Positions 24,029-35,044 of a stretch of 64,000 nt of DNA are shown here, piece after piece; positions within the stretch are counted from its first letter, which is position 1, and each line of letters starts with the position of its first letter. The DNA lies in NCBI GenBank assembly GCA_015039465.1, contig MU130224.1, positions 70,210 through 134,209 of the forward strand, written 5' to 3'. Below the pieces are notes generated by a model, which was given only the letters and a program-made list of their open reading frames with translations, had not been told where the DNA came from and did not search any database. A program made the position numbers and the translations under genes. The DNA is from Phlegmacium glaucopus (lineage: Eukaryota; Basidiomycota; Agaricomycetes; Agaricales; Cortinariaceae).

Positions 24029-25336
24029 TTGTCTGCCTCTACCTCCATCCTCTACTGCTTTACTCAACTTCTGCTTATGTCTTCCGCTGTCTCTGCACCT
24101 ACTGCCGGCCCCTCTGACCCTGCTGCTACTCCTGCTGTAGTCCCCGTCACTTCTGTTGTGCCACCGGTGTCCCTGTCTGCCTCTTTACAGGCGTCCTTTG
24201 CTTCTTTCCTCAAATCAATCCAAGCATTTGGGGAAACTCCGTATCACATGCAATCTGGGGTCATTCCAATGATGTTGCATGATGTGGTAAGTACTCGCTC
24301 TCATCTTCCCTGCTGCATTTTCTGAATGTCTCTATAGGCCAAAATTCAGGATATAACATGCCGTATGATCAAGGCCCAAGAATTCCTGGAAGAAGAGCTG
24401 CCGTGTCTGACTAGCCTCGCCAACCAGATACTCGACTCTTCGAAGCTGTCAAACGGGCACTTCTCGCCTCTTCTAAAAGCAATGGGGGACGTTAGGAAAT
24501 CTCTCAAAGACCTTGATACGCTTCGCCCTCCTGTTTCTGCCCCTTCGCCTATTGAAGAGCCTGCGGTCTCGGACTTGCCTGCTATCACACCTGCGGCTGA
24601 AGAAGACGTCAATATGGGAGGAGATGAGGACGAAGTCAAGGAAATAGAAGAAAGGAAACTCCTTTTCAGCTTGCTTTTAGATTTCTGCTGACATATGTCT
24701 ATCTCCAAGTTGCCGCTCCACTGGTAGGCGAATCCTCTAAGGTGAAAGGGAAGTGTCGAGATGAGGGTTGCATCATGGATAAAAAGGTAAGTGAATAGGT
24801 TTCGTTGAACTAGTGGTAATGCTGAATGTTAATGTAGTGCATTACTTGTCAGAGCAAAGGGAAGGAGTGCGTGGTGGATAAAGGGAAGCGAAGGTGTATC
24901 AAATGTGAGGGCTCGAAGACGAAGTGTTCTTTTGTCCCAGAAAGTCAACGCAGGACGAGAGCCGCTACAAAAGCGAAGACACCCGATGTCACTCCACGAC
25001 CCCTTAAATGTTGAAGGGGAGCTGACTCTGCCACCGCACCACCTCCTGTCCATGTCCCCATCATCCAACTTACTGCTCGTTCACCGGCCACCCTTCCTGT
25101 CATCCCTGGATATCTCACAACGAACGCTCCCAATACTTCAACCCATCTTCGCATGGAGCTCGAGCTAGCTCAGGCTTGTAATACAGAGCTCGAAGAAGAC
25201 GTCATTCAACTTTGCGATGGACTTAGAGCTGCAGAGCGGGCTCTTCAACGTACCCACAAGACGGCAGCACACGAGCGTGAGATATTCCGTGCTTGCATTG
25301 ACGCTCTTGGGGGTGCTGCCTCACTGCAGGACTAGG
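24029..25336 (+). pseudogene. Cysteine-cluster protein of a basidiomycete repeat-associated family, probably disabled
   Basis: Coding blocks join through short introns (for example after 24285 and after 24786). The N-terminal part is alanine/proline-rich, then a helical region (IKAQEFLEEELPCLTSLANQ), then an acidic stretch. The cysteine cluster reads CRDEGC, CITCQSKGKEC and CIKCEGSKTKCSF, resembling a compact zinc-binding domain seen in many copies in Agaricomycetes. After it come a proline-rich linker and a C-terminal coiled-coil-like helix (ELAQACNTELEEDVIQL). An in-frame TGA at 25012 after the cluster breaks the frame unless an intron removes it. It lies between duplicated gypsy end sequences, so it may have been carried in by a transposon. 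Function unknown. Confidence 0.55.
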
Positions 25337-25849
25337 TGGGATGTGGATATCGGGTCTGCTTTTTCTTGTCATGTGTATAAAATGTCAGTACTTTTCTGTC
25401 CCCCACCAGATCTGATCAGATTATGACCAATTCTGACCAATTCTGATCAGAATCTGACCAGTTCTGACCAGTTCTGATCAATTATTCCAGTCTGCCTTAG
25501 TCTCTTTATCAAGTTAATATTTTTTTTGGTGGTAATATATATATTATTTATTCAATATTACATTAAATAATCATAGCTTATTAAAATATTAAAAATAAAG
25601 TAGAATATTCCTAGTGAGGGAGCTGTTGTCATTATCATAGTCTAAAAGAAATTAAAACCTCCAAAGGGAAGGTGTTGCAACCATAATTAAAAGATTTTTT
25701 TTTAAAATTCCGGTGGCAGCCATTGTTCCGTTGTAGTCTGGAAGGGAGGTGGGGGACAGGGATAACGGCCGTTGTATGTGTATACACGTTGTTTGTTGTT
25801 GTCCTACGCGTCGTGTGTGTTGTACGTGTTGTTCGTCGTCGTCCTACAC

Positions 25850-26080
25850 GTCCTACACATCGTTCGTCGTTCCTACATGTCGTTCGTCATTCCTACACGT
25901 CGTTTGTGGTTCCTACACGTCGTTTGTGGTTCCTACACGTCGTTTGTCGTTGGTACATGTCGTTCGTGGTTGGTACACGCTGTTTGTGGTTGGTACACGT
26001 CATTTGTCGTCGTACACGTTGTTCGTCGTGTCATACACGTTGTTTGTTGTTCGTACACGTTGTTTGTTGTCGTCCTACGC
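25850..26080. repeat. 20-bp minisatellite in hAT-like element copy 2
   Basis: TCCTAC recurs at 25871, 25891, 25911 and 25931, exactly 20 bp apart, within a CCTACACGTCGTTTGTGGTT unit. The series then drifts to GGTACACG-type units. The sequence is unrelated to the copy 1 unit, but the period and position are the same. Confidence 0.82.
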
Positions 26081-26654
26081 GTTCTACGCGTCGCTTATGT
26101 GGTACGTCGTCGTATGTGCTGTTTTTTTGTTGTGATGCGTATTGGGGGTCCGTTTTTCATCGTTATATGCGTTGTTGGTTGTCGTTGCTGTTGTACACCG
26201 TACATAGGCTATTAAAATTTGTATTAGTGTGAATTCTAATGGATAAAATAAAAGATACCCCCCCCTGGGGGGAGGAATACCGTTGTTATACTCCTATATG
26301 CGTCGTATGCATTGTTTGTTGTACGTTATTGTTGTTGTACATGGTGGTACACAGCCTATCACAATATGTCAGCTCTGAATTAGAATAGAAATAAATAAAA
26401 AAATCCCCCCCTCGTGAGGGGGGGTTACCGTCGTTGGTTGTTGACCTCGATGTTACAGCGTGTGGTGTGGTTACAGTGTGTGGTGTGATGGGGCTGCGAT
26501 GGTTGGGAGATGGGGTGATGGCAGTCGATGGAGAGTGAGGCGTGTGACGAGGTAACAGGTGACCGGCTTCACATAAGTAAAAATAAAAATAAAATATTTG
26601 TAAAAATAAATATGTACGTGTAACTACCTATATAGACTACGAGTTTCCTGTGGA

Positions 26655-26742
26655 TAAAGGTGCTGTTGGTGCAGTTGGTTCATTGCGTAAGTTGTGTCAT
26701 GTGATGTATCCGTAGGTCACTGGTTCAATTCTTGCGGATGGT
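26655..26742 (+). other. tRNA-like module with A and B boxes inside hAT-like copy 2
   Basis: TGGTGCAGTTGG at 26667-26678 fits the RNA polymerase III A box, and GGTTCAATTC at 26722-26731 fits the B box; the spacing of about 44 bp is tRNA-like. The stretch reads like a decayed tRNA or tRNA-derived SINE head. A full cloverleaf with a convincing acceptor stem was not found, so it is not called as a tRNA gene. Copy 1 lacks it. Confidence 0.45.
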
Positions 26743-26977
26743 GTAAATATTTTATTAATCTAGTAAAGTCAGGTGATGTATTTCCTAAACTTGGATTCTG
26801 ATCAGAAATGGTCAGATTCTGCTCGGAAATTGGTCAGAATTAATTCTGATTAGATCTGATCAGATCTGGTCAGAAAAATTGGCCCTATTACTGCCATTTG
26901 GGCTTGTAAAAATTCTGACCAGAATCTGATCAGATCTGATCAGATCTGGTGGATCACAGCAAAGACCTCTAAAATGT

Positions 26978-27375
26978 AAATGGAATAATAAAATTTTAAT
27001 TTGCTTTTTGTGAATTGACCAAAAGGCTTGTAAGAAATAAAAACAAATTTGTGGGAAAACAAATGAAAAGGGCTTTGTTATATTTTGGAAAGGTGAAATT
27101 GTGGGAAATAAAATAAAAGGACTTTGTTGAATTTTTAGAATTTTTGTAGAAGCGATAAAGGATAAAGATTAAATAGTGATGAAATGGATAAAGGCATGTG
27201 GAATATGTTGAGCATTGGTATCGCGAAGTGTTACTTGTGCGTCCGCTTCATATTCTAAGGCTAAAAATAAAAGAAATCAGACTTGTGAAATGAAGAAAGA
27301 AGATAATAAGATAGAAAAAAGATAAATGCAAAAAATGCAAAAAAAAAATGCAAAGATGACTTTGCAGCCATCTCA
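26978..27375. other. AT-rich non-coding stretch between hAT-like copy 2 and the gypsy body
   Basis: No gene. It begins at the target duplication of the hAT-like element and ends at a polypurine tract. On the minus strand the base run after that tract starts TGAGATGG, so it could be a different LTR. It does not resemble the TGATAGG LTR family, and no second copy is present. Confidence 0.4.
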
Positions 27376-27439
27376 CTCCTCCCAACTGAAATCATGACTG
27401 TCCTCAGTCATCCTTTGCTAGAAGGTATCATCATATGGA

Positions 27440-29575
27440 TCAGTCTTCTTCCAGCTGGGTACACTCTCCATCCTCCTCGTCGTCCTCATCATCATCATCA
27501 TCTGAATACTCAGCTTTGGAATTCTCCATCTCCTCCAACCTCTTCCTCGAAATGTCTAACAACTCCTCCAATGGCGGCAACTCCAACCTCTTCCTCGCAA
27601 AATAGGGAATAACCCTAAATGCTGCAACTGGCCTCTGAAAGACTGCTCCATCCAACTCTGCAACAATATACGCTCCTCCTCTGTTTTGTGAAATGACGAT
27701 AAGTGGGCCATTATACCTCGCCCTCATCTTCCTATTCAATGCCTTTTCTATAGCTGTGTTCCGCACCAACACCAAATCTCCCAAACCAAAGTCGTAGTCG
27801 TGGATGACTCGGGAATGATCCTTCTTGAACTGGACTGCTGTTTTGAGTCGAGCACTATGGACTTTGTCATGTAACGTTGCCAATTGGGACCTTCGCTTTT
27901 GCAGAGCGACAGCTCTTCGTGCTATGACTTCAGTCGACGACAGTGCTGCTGCTGGTGGAGGTGCTGGTGGAGGTAAGAGATAGTTGGCCTCCACGATGTC
28001 GAAAGGAAGTAAAGGGTGTGTGCCTGTCATCACAAAATATGGAGAGCATCCCATCCTCCTCCTCACTGTCACTCTTTCTGCCCAAAACACTGAGTGCGCC
28101 ACTGATGACCACTTATTCTCCTCTTAATCACATGCCTTAAACAAGGCCTGCCTCACATCAAAATGTGACCTCTCTACTATTCCATTCGCTCACGAATTAT
28201 AACCTGAGATGCAAATATGTTGAATATGGTGAACCTTCTCCAGGTAATGCAATGCTTCAACAAAAGGGGCACCATTGTCTGTGATGATCTCCACCAAGGT
28301 CCCCCACCGATAAAGGATGTTGTGAAGAATGAAATTTGTGAGTGTCTTCGCCATCTCCTTCCTCAACATCTCCCACTCTGGCCAATCCATTAACGAACAT
28401 CTTGCTTGGACAATGTACTTGTATCCAGACGACGTTGAAAGGTGCATCGTGTCCATGTACGCCTTTGCGAATAAAGGTGCTGGTGTCGTGACCACAGGGG
28501 GAATTACATTCTGCTGCGTCTTGCAAAGCTGGCATAAATGACAGGTAGTGATGAACCAAGCAATGTCGCGTTTCATGCCTGGCCACCAGTATCGTTCTGC
28601 AAGTAATGCGTGTGTCGCAAATAGACCATGATGGCCAACATTGTCATGAGCCGAAATGATAAGGAATATCCGCCTCTCCTCAGGAACAACCAACTTATGG
28701 TTTCCCTTTCTGTCCTTCTTCCACAACCTCTCCTCCAACACAAAATAATCCATCGCAAAATGAATAAACGTCTTGTACTCCTTGTCCTTCAGCCCTTCTG
28801 GCCTCTCCCAACTTTCTAACCAAATCCTAATCTTCTCCAGCCTCTTGTCCGTACCAACCGCTAAAGGTGCCCTTGGAATGTTGGAATACGTGATCCGTCG
28901 TGCTTCATCCCCAACCTTGGCAATCTCTATTGAGTCTTCGCCACTCTCCTCATCTGCTCTGCTTGCGATCCCTGTTCTTCTTCCATCTTCTTTGCCTCCC
29001 TCAGCATTCTCTAATATCTCTTTGCCTTCTCCCTCGACAACCTCCACGAACCTGTCTTCATCGTCCCTTTGTCTGCCTTCCTCCTCAATCTTTCTTCTTC
29101 CTCTCATTCTACTCTGCGATTCCATGACAAAAATGGATAAGATTGGTGAGAGACTCCTGCCGCGAACTTGGTGTTGCCTCTGTGGTGCCGCATTAATGAA
29201 GTGCATGAAACCGTTAACTTGATCTATCCAATCATCGAAATCATCCCCCTCGTCCTCTACTATATCTCCTGGCTGTGGCCTGCATTGCGATAAACCATCT
29301 GGTCCGTGGAATGATGCTGGAATATGAACGAGTTCGAAATGGAACATGAGAATTGAAACAATCCAACGGTTGATGCTCGTGGACGGTGCAATATCTGGAT
29401 TTGATAACATCCCCTTGATGTACTTCATGTCTACCTCCACCACTAAGTTCCTGATCCCAATAAGATAATGCTTCAACGTCCCCAACGCACGATACAGCCC
29501 GAAAAGCTCCAACTTTGGCTGAGAAAACCTTCGCTCTCGCTCGTTCAGTGTTATACTGCCAAATCCTGCAAAGTA
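27440..29575 (-). pseudogene. Gypsy RNase H and integrase region
   Basis: The first part is the RNase H end (KLELFGLYRALGTLKHYLIG, then HGPDGLSQ). Next comes the integrase zinc-binding region with HDNVGHHG and CHLCQLC, and the catalytic core with D in YMDTMHLS, D in EIITDNGAPF and E in NGIVERSH. A stop codon lies just before that last motif (28190) and another at about 28127. The C-terminal part holds GLGDLVLVRN and a chromatin- or DNA-binding-like region ending in a long acidic run. The catalytic triad is present, but the stops make it non-functional here. Confidence 0.82.
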
Positions 29576-31312
29576 TCATTTATGATTGTTCTCTTCATTG
29601 CACTGCGACAGGATATATCCAACTGCAATGTAAGAAGTGTCGACTGACAGAATGACTTGTGACTGCGAATCATAATTGATAGGTCGAAGAGCTGGAGAAC
29701 TGAGTAGCGCGTCCTTCAAATCCTCCATCGCCTCCATCTGCTCCTCTCCAAACTCCCAAGGTACTCCCTTCCTCATCAACTTCACCAGCGGGTTCGCCCT
29801 CTTCGCAAAATCCTTTATGAACATCCTACACACTCCAACCGTCCCCAAAAATGCCCTAACATCACAGAGATCCCTGCACTTCCCCCAATTTCTAATCTTC
29901 TCGACTCGCGATAAATCCGGTAACCTCCCTTTTTCCGTACAACGATGCCCTAACACTGTGATCTCTTCCGCGCACAAAATTGACTTCGTCCACGAATACG
30001 TCCCTCCACAATACTTCATCCTCTGCACCACTCTATTCAAGTCCTGAAAATGCTCCCATACAAAACGACGAATGCCTGGATTCTCTGGTATAGTCTCTTC
30101 TGTCCCATCAGCTTGGATATATCGCGAAGCTGGGCCGTGGACAGGGACATCGTCGATATAAGGCTGTGTAACATGTGGAATCTCAGCTTGTAGAATGTGT
30201 GTAACATTGTCGTGAAATATAGGAACAGAATTCGTCCAACCCATTGGAAGAGTTGTAAGGCGATGAGCTCCAAAAGGTGTCTGAAATGTCGTGTAGTCTT
30301 GCAAAGACTGTGCCAACATACGCTTGTCGTACCCCACATACAAATCCAATATACTTCTGCACGCTCTCCCCGCAAACTGCTCTGCTAACTGGTCTGTGAA
30401 AGGTGGAACTCCCGAGTGCCTGATAGTGACGCGATTTAATGGCTCGAGAGACTGCACGATTTGCAACGACTTCCCATCCTTCTTCAACACGCAGAACCAC
30501 CGTGAACGATAAGACGAATTGCTCAGTTCAAATACCCCCGCATCTATCTTCTTCTTGATCAACCCGCACACTATGTTGAAGATCCCCGGAGGGATGGGAA
30601 TATTTCGCTCTACCCATGGTGTATGTGGAATGACTGGGATTTTGACTGGAGGAAAGAAGTCCTTGTGAAAATGACCTCGCTTGGGATCTATCCAGGTGAA
30701 CGTGTCTTGATGTAACGACATGAAATGATGCAAGAGCTCACATTCTGCTGGCCGAAGAAAATTCCCCCCATTCAACTCGTCAAACACCTCCTTCCTCTCC
30801 TGTGTATATCGACCCACTGGTACAAATGGTGGTGGCTTTGGATTCATGATTGGAAGACTTCCCAACAGATCTCCCTTTATCTCCCTCACAATTCTGAACT
30901 TCTCTAACAACTTGCTCCCCACTGGTTTAACCTTCCTCGCTACTGGCTTGTACTTCTTTCCTGCAAATACTGCGACTGTTAGCGACTGATCTGGTGACTG
31001 GATAACTGTATGCGGTACATCATGTTGGATAACGCTAGCTGGCTTCAATACCTCGCTCGAATGCTCCATTAATTTGCTAGAGGGCTGTGGTGCCCTACTC
31101 TGTATCGCAGACATTTCTGACTGGTGTGTGTTGCACATTACTTCTCTCGTCATCCTCTGAGGCCTCATCTCTTTCGCTGACTCTTCCGCTCCCCAATTCT
31201 CCGCCAACAACCAAATGTCCTTCCACACCCTTCCACACACCCTCTCTCCTGGCTTTGCTATCCCTAACCCTAGTCCTCCTCGCTGCTCCGTCCTCCCTAA
31301 CACCTTTCCCAT
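29576..31312 (-). pseudogene. Gypsy reverse transcriptase region
   Basis: A 578-codon open frame. The reverse transcriptase core runs through RSRWFCVLKKDGKSLQIVQS, LNRVTIRHSGVPPFTDQLAE, FQTPFGAHRLTTLPMGWTNS and the active-site box YIDDVPVHGP (YxDD). The RNase H start is visible as ILSVDTSYIAVGYILSQ. The frame ends in a stop at the RNase H junction (29576) with the family continuing immediately after it, so this stop is a mutation rather than the natural end. The first ~130 codons are low-conservation linker. This is a well-populated basidiomycete gypsy lineage. Confidence 0.85.
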
Positions 31313-31450
31313 TAACTGACACTGCTTCCAAATAACTTTCGGAGGAAACTGAATGATTCACTGAATAATGCGGAATAGTCAATTTATTGGTTTCAGAATT
31401 CATTGTACACGGTTGAATATTGCGAGAATCTTGTATCAGTCCCTCCTTTC

Positions 31451-32941
31451 CTAAAAATCCTTCTCCCCTTCATCGCGAGGCTGCCCACGAGGTTGAGTGT
31501 TAATTGTTACGCCTTCACCCAAGTTTGGGTCCTCGATAGTGATCATCTGACGACTGTCCACGAAGTTCTTGACAGTGCTTTCAGTAACCAAATCAAAGGG
31601 ACAACCTAAAAGTACATCGTAAGCTGGAAAACAGAGAATATGAACTTGCATGTATATTGTTATATTGCCAAACTTGAAAGGGATGTTTTGCGCTAATCCC
31701 AGAGACTTGTTGAAAGTGCCATTTGCGGATTGCATTTGAAGCTTGATGGACGGATCGTAGGCCAAGTCGAGTTCGTTACAGATCGCTTCCGACATTGCTA
31801 TGATTTGACAACCAGGGTCCAAGATGCACTCTACCTTTCGCTTGTTATGATAATACTGTAAACAGACTGAATCGTGCTTGACTCCTCCGCGACGATGAGC
31901 TCTGCTGGGTCCGGCAACTGACCAGGTGGTAAAGTGAAAAGGTATTGCTCGATTGGATCCTGAATTGTTATTGCCACTCTCTCCATCCTCTCTTCCGCTA
32001 ACATCGACCACCCCAACATCTCATCCTCCTCTAACTCCTCCTCTATGACTGCCGCATAATTCTGAGTGTGAATGGGTGCTCGTTCTTGCCCCTGAGGTAC
32101 TCGCTTATTGGTGATCTGCTCGCAAACGTGAGAGTGAACCTCGGGTGAAATGGACCACAGCTCGCGCTGAGTAAGAGTGATGGCCTCCATTGAACACTGA
32201 TAGACATCCACAGCTATCTTCGTGTCATACAAGGGTGGATAGGTATGGTAGGTTGGGTCATTCCTACATACTGGAGCTGGACCATTGAATTTCTGGGGCT
32301 GCCCTATGACTCGGTTAACTGGTGGTGCGTACACAGCATCTCTTGCCTTCGCAAACGGATGCTCTATTGTTGCTGGTGGCATGCGAACTGCCTCTCCCCT
32401 CTGCCTGACCTCGCCTTCTTTCTCCCTCTCCTCTACATCCTTCACCTTCTGCCCCCTCATCTGTACTCCCTTGCCCTTCTGCTGCAACACATAAATCTCT
32501 GCCTGTAAACTTGCAATCTGTTCCTCGGATGTTAATTGATATACTGCGTGAACCGGGGTAACGTCTGGCTTGCTCTCGTTCATGATTCTCATGTTGATTG
32601 TCTGCACGAACAATTTTGCAGTGATCGCGTTTGGATTCCTTCTATGCCACTCGTCCACCTTTTCCTTCAAATTGCTCCCTGGAAGTGCCTGCGGTATCCA
32701 CTCTCCTCCCGGCAACCCTATCTTTCCATCCGCTAATCTCACAACTTTTCCCTGCTTCAGATACTCTGCCACTGCTTTGCAATCCCTAATCAAATGCTCC
32801 AACCCGTCAAACAAACACCTCAAAGGCCTCCGCACTCCCCCTGAATATCCTCCGCCTCCTGAGTATCCTCCTCCTCCTGAGTATCCTCCACCTCCTGAAT
32901 ATCCTCCATGATTATCTCTCATCATCAACAACAGACCGCGA
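31451..32941 (-). pseudogene. Gypsy gag C-terminus and aspartic protease
   Basis: It starts with a glycine/tyrosine/serine repeat (four YSGGGG-type units), then a decayed zinc-knuckle region (CLFDGLEHLIRDC) and the conserved block DGKIGLPGGEWIPQALPG with DEWHRRNP. The protease follows in another frame from about 32011, with ILDPGCQIIAMSE as the catalytic loop (DPG in place of DTG/DSG) and DVLLGCPFDLV as the flap-proximal motif. A frame change separates the two, which could be programmed frameshifting or decay; decay is likelier given the other stops. Confidence 0.75.
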
Positions 32942-33824
32942 TGATAGGATCCATATAGCCTCTAGGTTCACAAACTATTTATTTTTGCAATTTAACAACT
33001 TCGCAGTATACGCGGATGCCTCGTGGGTACCAACTTTATTCACACTCTCATTCGCAGTTCTCACACACCCTTCGCACCTCGCACAACACAATATAGTCCT
33101 CGCATGACCTTCGCACATCACTTCTATGACCTTCATAACTATCCAAAGCACCCTCATTTCTCTTCGCATTTCATACTTCGACATATCTTCAACTCTCTCT
33201 ATCAATACTGGACTTAGCCATTTCTTTTTTCCTTCGCAACCACACCTTCGCACAGCTTCTCTTTAATCTTGCGGTCTTTCACGGCTCACATACACATCCC
33301 TTTCACTGGTTTGATCATGGTCCATGTTGTTTTCAACTTACTTTCTTTTAACTTTCTATATATATTATTATTTTATCATCTCCTTTGAAACAGGAGGTCA
33401 TTCAACTGACCTCCTTACTCATCACTTCTATTGTTATTCTATCTCCTATTTCTTTGTTACCAAACTACTGGGCCCATGTGACTTCGCATTAGCTCAATTT
33501 TTACATTACTGTTTCGCATATCCGCACCTGGCTAGCTTGTTACTCTTGTATTAAGTACCTGTAGCAAGTAGGAGGGAAGGGGAACAGGAGACGGCCAGAG
33601 TTTTGATCCCATAAATTTTGCAGCAACGTTCTAAGTCAATAAGTCTCATTCTTTAAGCTACTTCACATACTGCGTTGTCATTCGTGAACTTTGCTATCTT
33701 CGCGGTCTACTCTTCTTGCATATCTCAATACCGTGAACTTCTCTTTAACTCTATCGAGGAAAACTACATTAACCCCTCCAAATTATGTTTCTACTTGCGG
33801 TCTGATCCCACTGCAGGTACATCA
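32942..33824 (+). mobile_element. LTR copy L3 (forward), solo LTR inside gypsy gag
   Basis: A full-length copy from TGATAGGATCCATATAGC to GGTACATCA, opposite in orientation to the element it interrupts. Flanks are GCGA on the left and GCAA on the right, an imperfect short target duplication. Removing the LTR with one flank copy puts gag and the zinc-knuckle region into one frame, so it is a true insertion into gag by a member of the same LTR family. Confidence 0.75.
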
Positions 33825-35044
33825 GCAAATCTCCGCGAACAACATGCCAAGTTCTCCCCCCTCTGCAGGAACTGATGGCCGTGGAACCGGGACCGGTTCA
33901 GGAGTAATTCTCTGCTGCACTGTCTGGGACGGCTGCTGTTGCGCAAAATATGCTGGCAAGAAATTCGAAGAGCTTTGCAACATGAACTGGGTAGCTTCGA
34001 AGATCTCCTCCACTGCGTAGGGTAGTAAAGGATTGTGGTGCGGATGAGCGATCTGAAGCCGAGTGGTTACTGCAGGAATAAGGATGTGTGGAATAGCTCG
34101 CATGTACCCGTGCTGTTGTTTGTGCTTGCCTATGTAGCCTTTGCTGATAAGCCACTGCATTAAGATGATGTACTTCGTATGAAAATCCGCCAACTCATCC
34201 CTAGTCATTATCCCAAGATGCTGCCTTTTGCCAATAAGGAAATCCATATTGCGGATAGTGTAAAGGTTGTTATCATTACTGCCCGGATACATGCGTATGA
34301 CGGCGGCCTTAAGGTCGTTATACGTGGCTGTGGGATCTCCAAACTCCTCAAATGCCTTCCAAAAACCTTCTGTTTCCCAATATGTATACCCCACCATACA
34401 CTCCTTCTTCCTCCTCTCATCACTAACTCCAAACTTAGCATACAACCACTCCAAATATTTGAAAAAGCAAGATAATTCACGAGGTTTGGTTTTATCGAAG
34501 AATGGTGCCGTAGATTCCCCTGGAAGTGGCAAATATAGGTCATTGGTTCGACAAGTAACATGCTGCGAGTCTCCAGCCTCTGCGGATGCATTCACATTGT
34601 CTTGTGCGAGGTACATGTAGTCATCGGGTGGCGATTTCATAAACGACAAATCCAATATATTTGTGGGGTAGACAAACGAAGCTGCTGGAACTTGTATCGA
34701 TGTGGAAGAATATGAAATCAGCTTTTCAACTGGGAAATCCACGACTGGTCTGTCGGGTGTAACTGGACTTGGCAAAACAATCGCTAAAGGTGCAACTGAT
34801 CCTAGCGATATAGTAGGGTTGACCAATATAACAGTTGTAGGAATAGGCTTGTCCAAGAATGATTGAGTTGATTCAAATTCCGTGGGTTCACCTATTGGAT
34901 GCGAAGCAAACCCGTCCTTTGGGGTGATTTCTGGTGAAGGAATTGTAGTAACCGGTTGTGTTTCCGGTGACCGCTTTGTAAGACGAGTAGAGACTGGAAT
35001 TTTTGAGGAAAATGAACAAGAACCCCTCGCGGTGGGCTCCAATT
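33825..35044 (-). pseudogene. Gypsy gag N-terminal region
   Basis: The open frame runs straight from the end of LTR L4 without an ATG at its first codon (TTG). The capsid part contains LPGESTAPFFDKTKPRELSC, FFKYLEWLYAKFGVSDERRK, YWETEGFWKAFEEFGDPTA and DLKAAVIRMYPGS, a signature of basidiomycete gypsy gags. The proline-rich N-terminal 150 residues are poorly conserved. The frame ends inside LTR L3 a few codons after 33825. Confidence 0.78.
35021..35043 (-). promoter_or_regulatory. tRNA primer-binding site of the gypsy element
   Basis: On the minus strand, two bases after the LTR end, the sequence TTGGAGCCCACCGCGAGGGG continues into TTC. Its complement ends GGTGGGCTCCA, the shape of a tRNA 3' end (T-arm strand, acceptor strand, discriminator, CCA). 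Which tRNA this is cannot be told without the host tRNA set. Confidence 0.6.

Larger units (their letters stand above)
25386..26969. mobile_element. Non-autonomous hAT-like element, copy 2
   Basis: It has the same ends as copy 1 (left CAGTACTTTTCTGTCCCCCA, right ending CACAGCAAAGACCTC) and is flanked by TAAAATGT at 25378-25385 and 26970-26977, a perfect 8-bp duplication. The terminal regions with TCTGATCAGA palindromes match copy 1, but the interior differs. It contains a different 20-bp minisatellite (unit TTCCTACACGTCGTTTGTGG), two GC stem-loops (26258-26275 and 26405-26424) and a tRNA-like stretch (about 26655-26742). No transposase is encoded. It lies just past the cysteine-cluster gene's stop codon. 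Confidence 0.85.

Noticed and set aside
25723..26232. Three overlapping plus-strand frames of 128-169 codons
   Set aside because: Same cause: translation of the CCTACACGTCG minisatellite in hAT-like copy 2.
26667..26731. A functional tRNA gene
   Set aside because: A and B boxes are present, but no full cloverleaf or acceptor stem could be drawn; kept only as a tRNA-like module.
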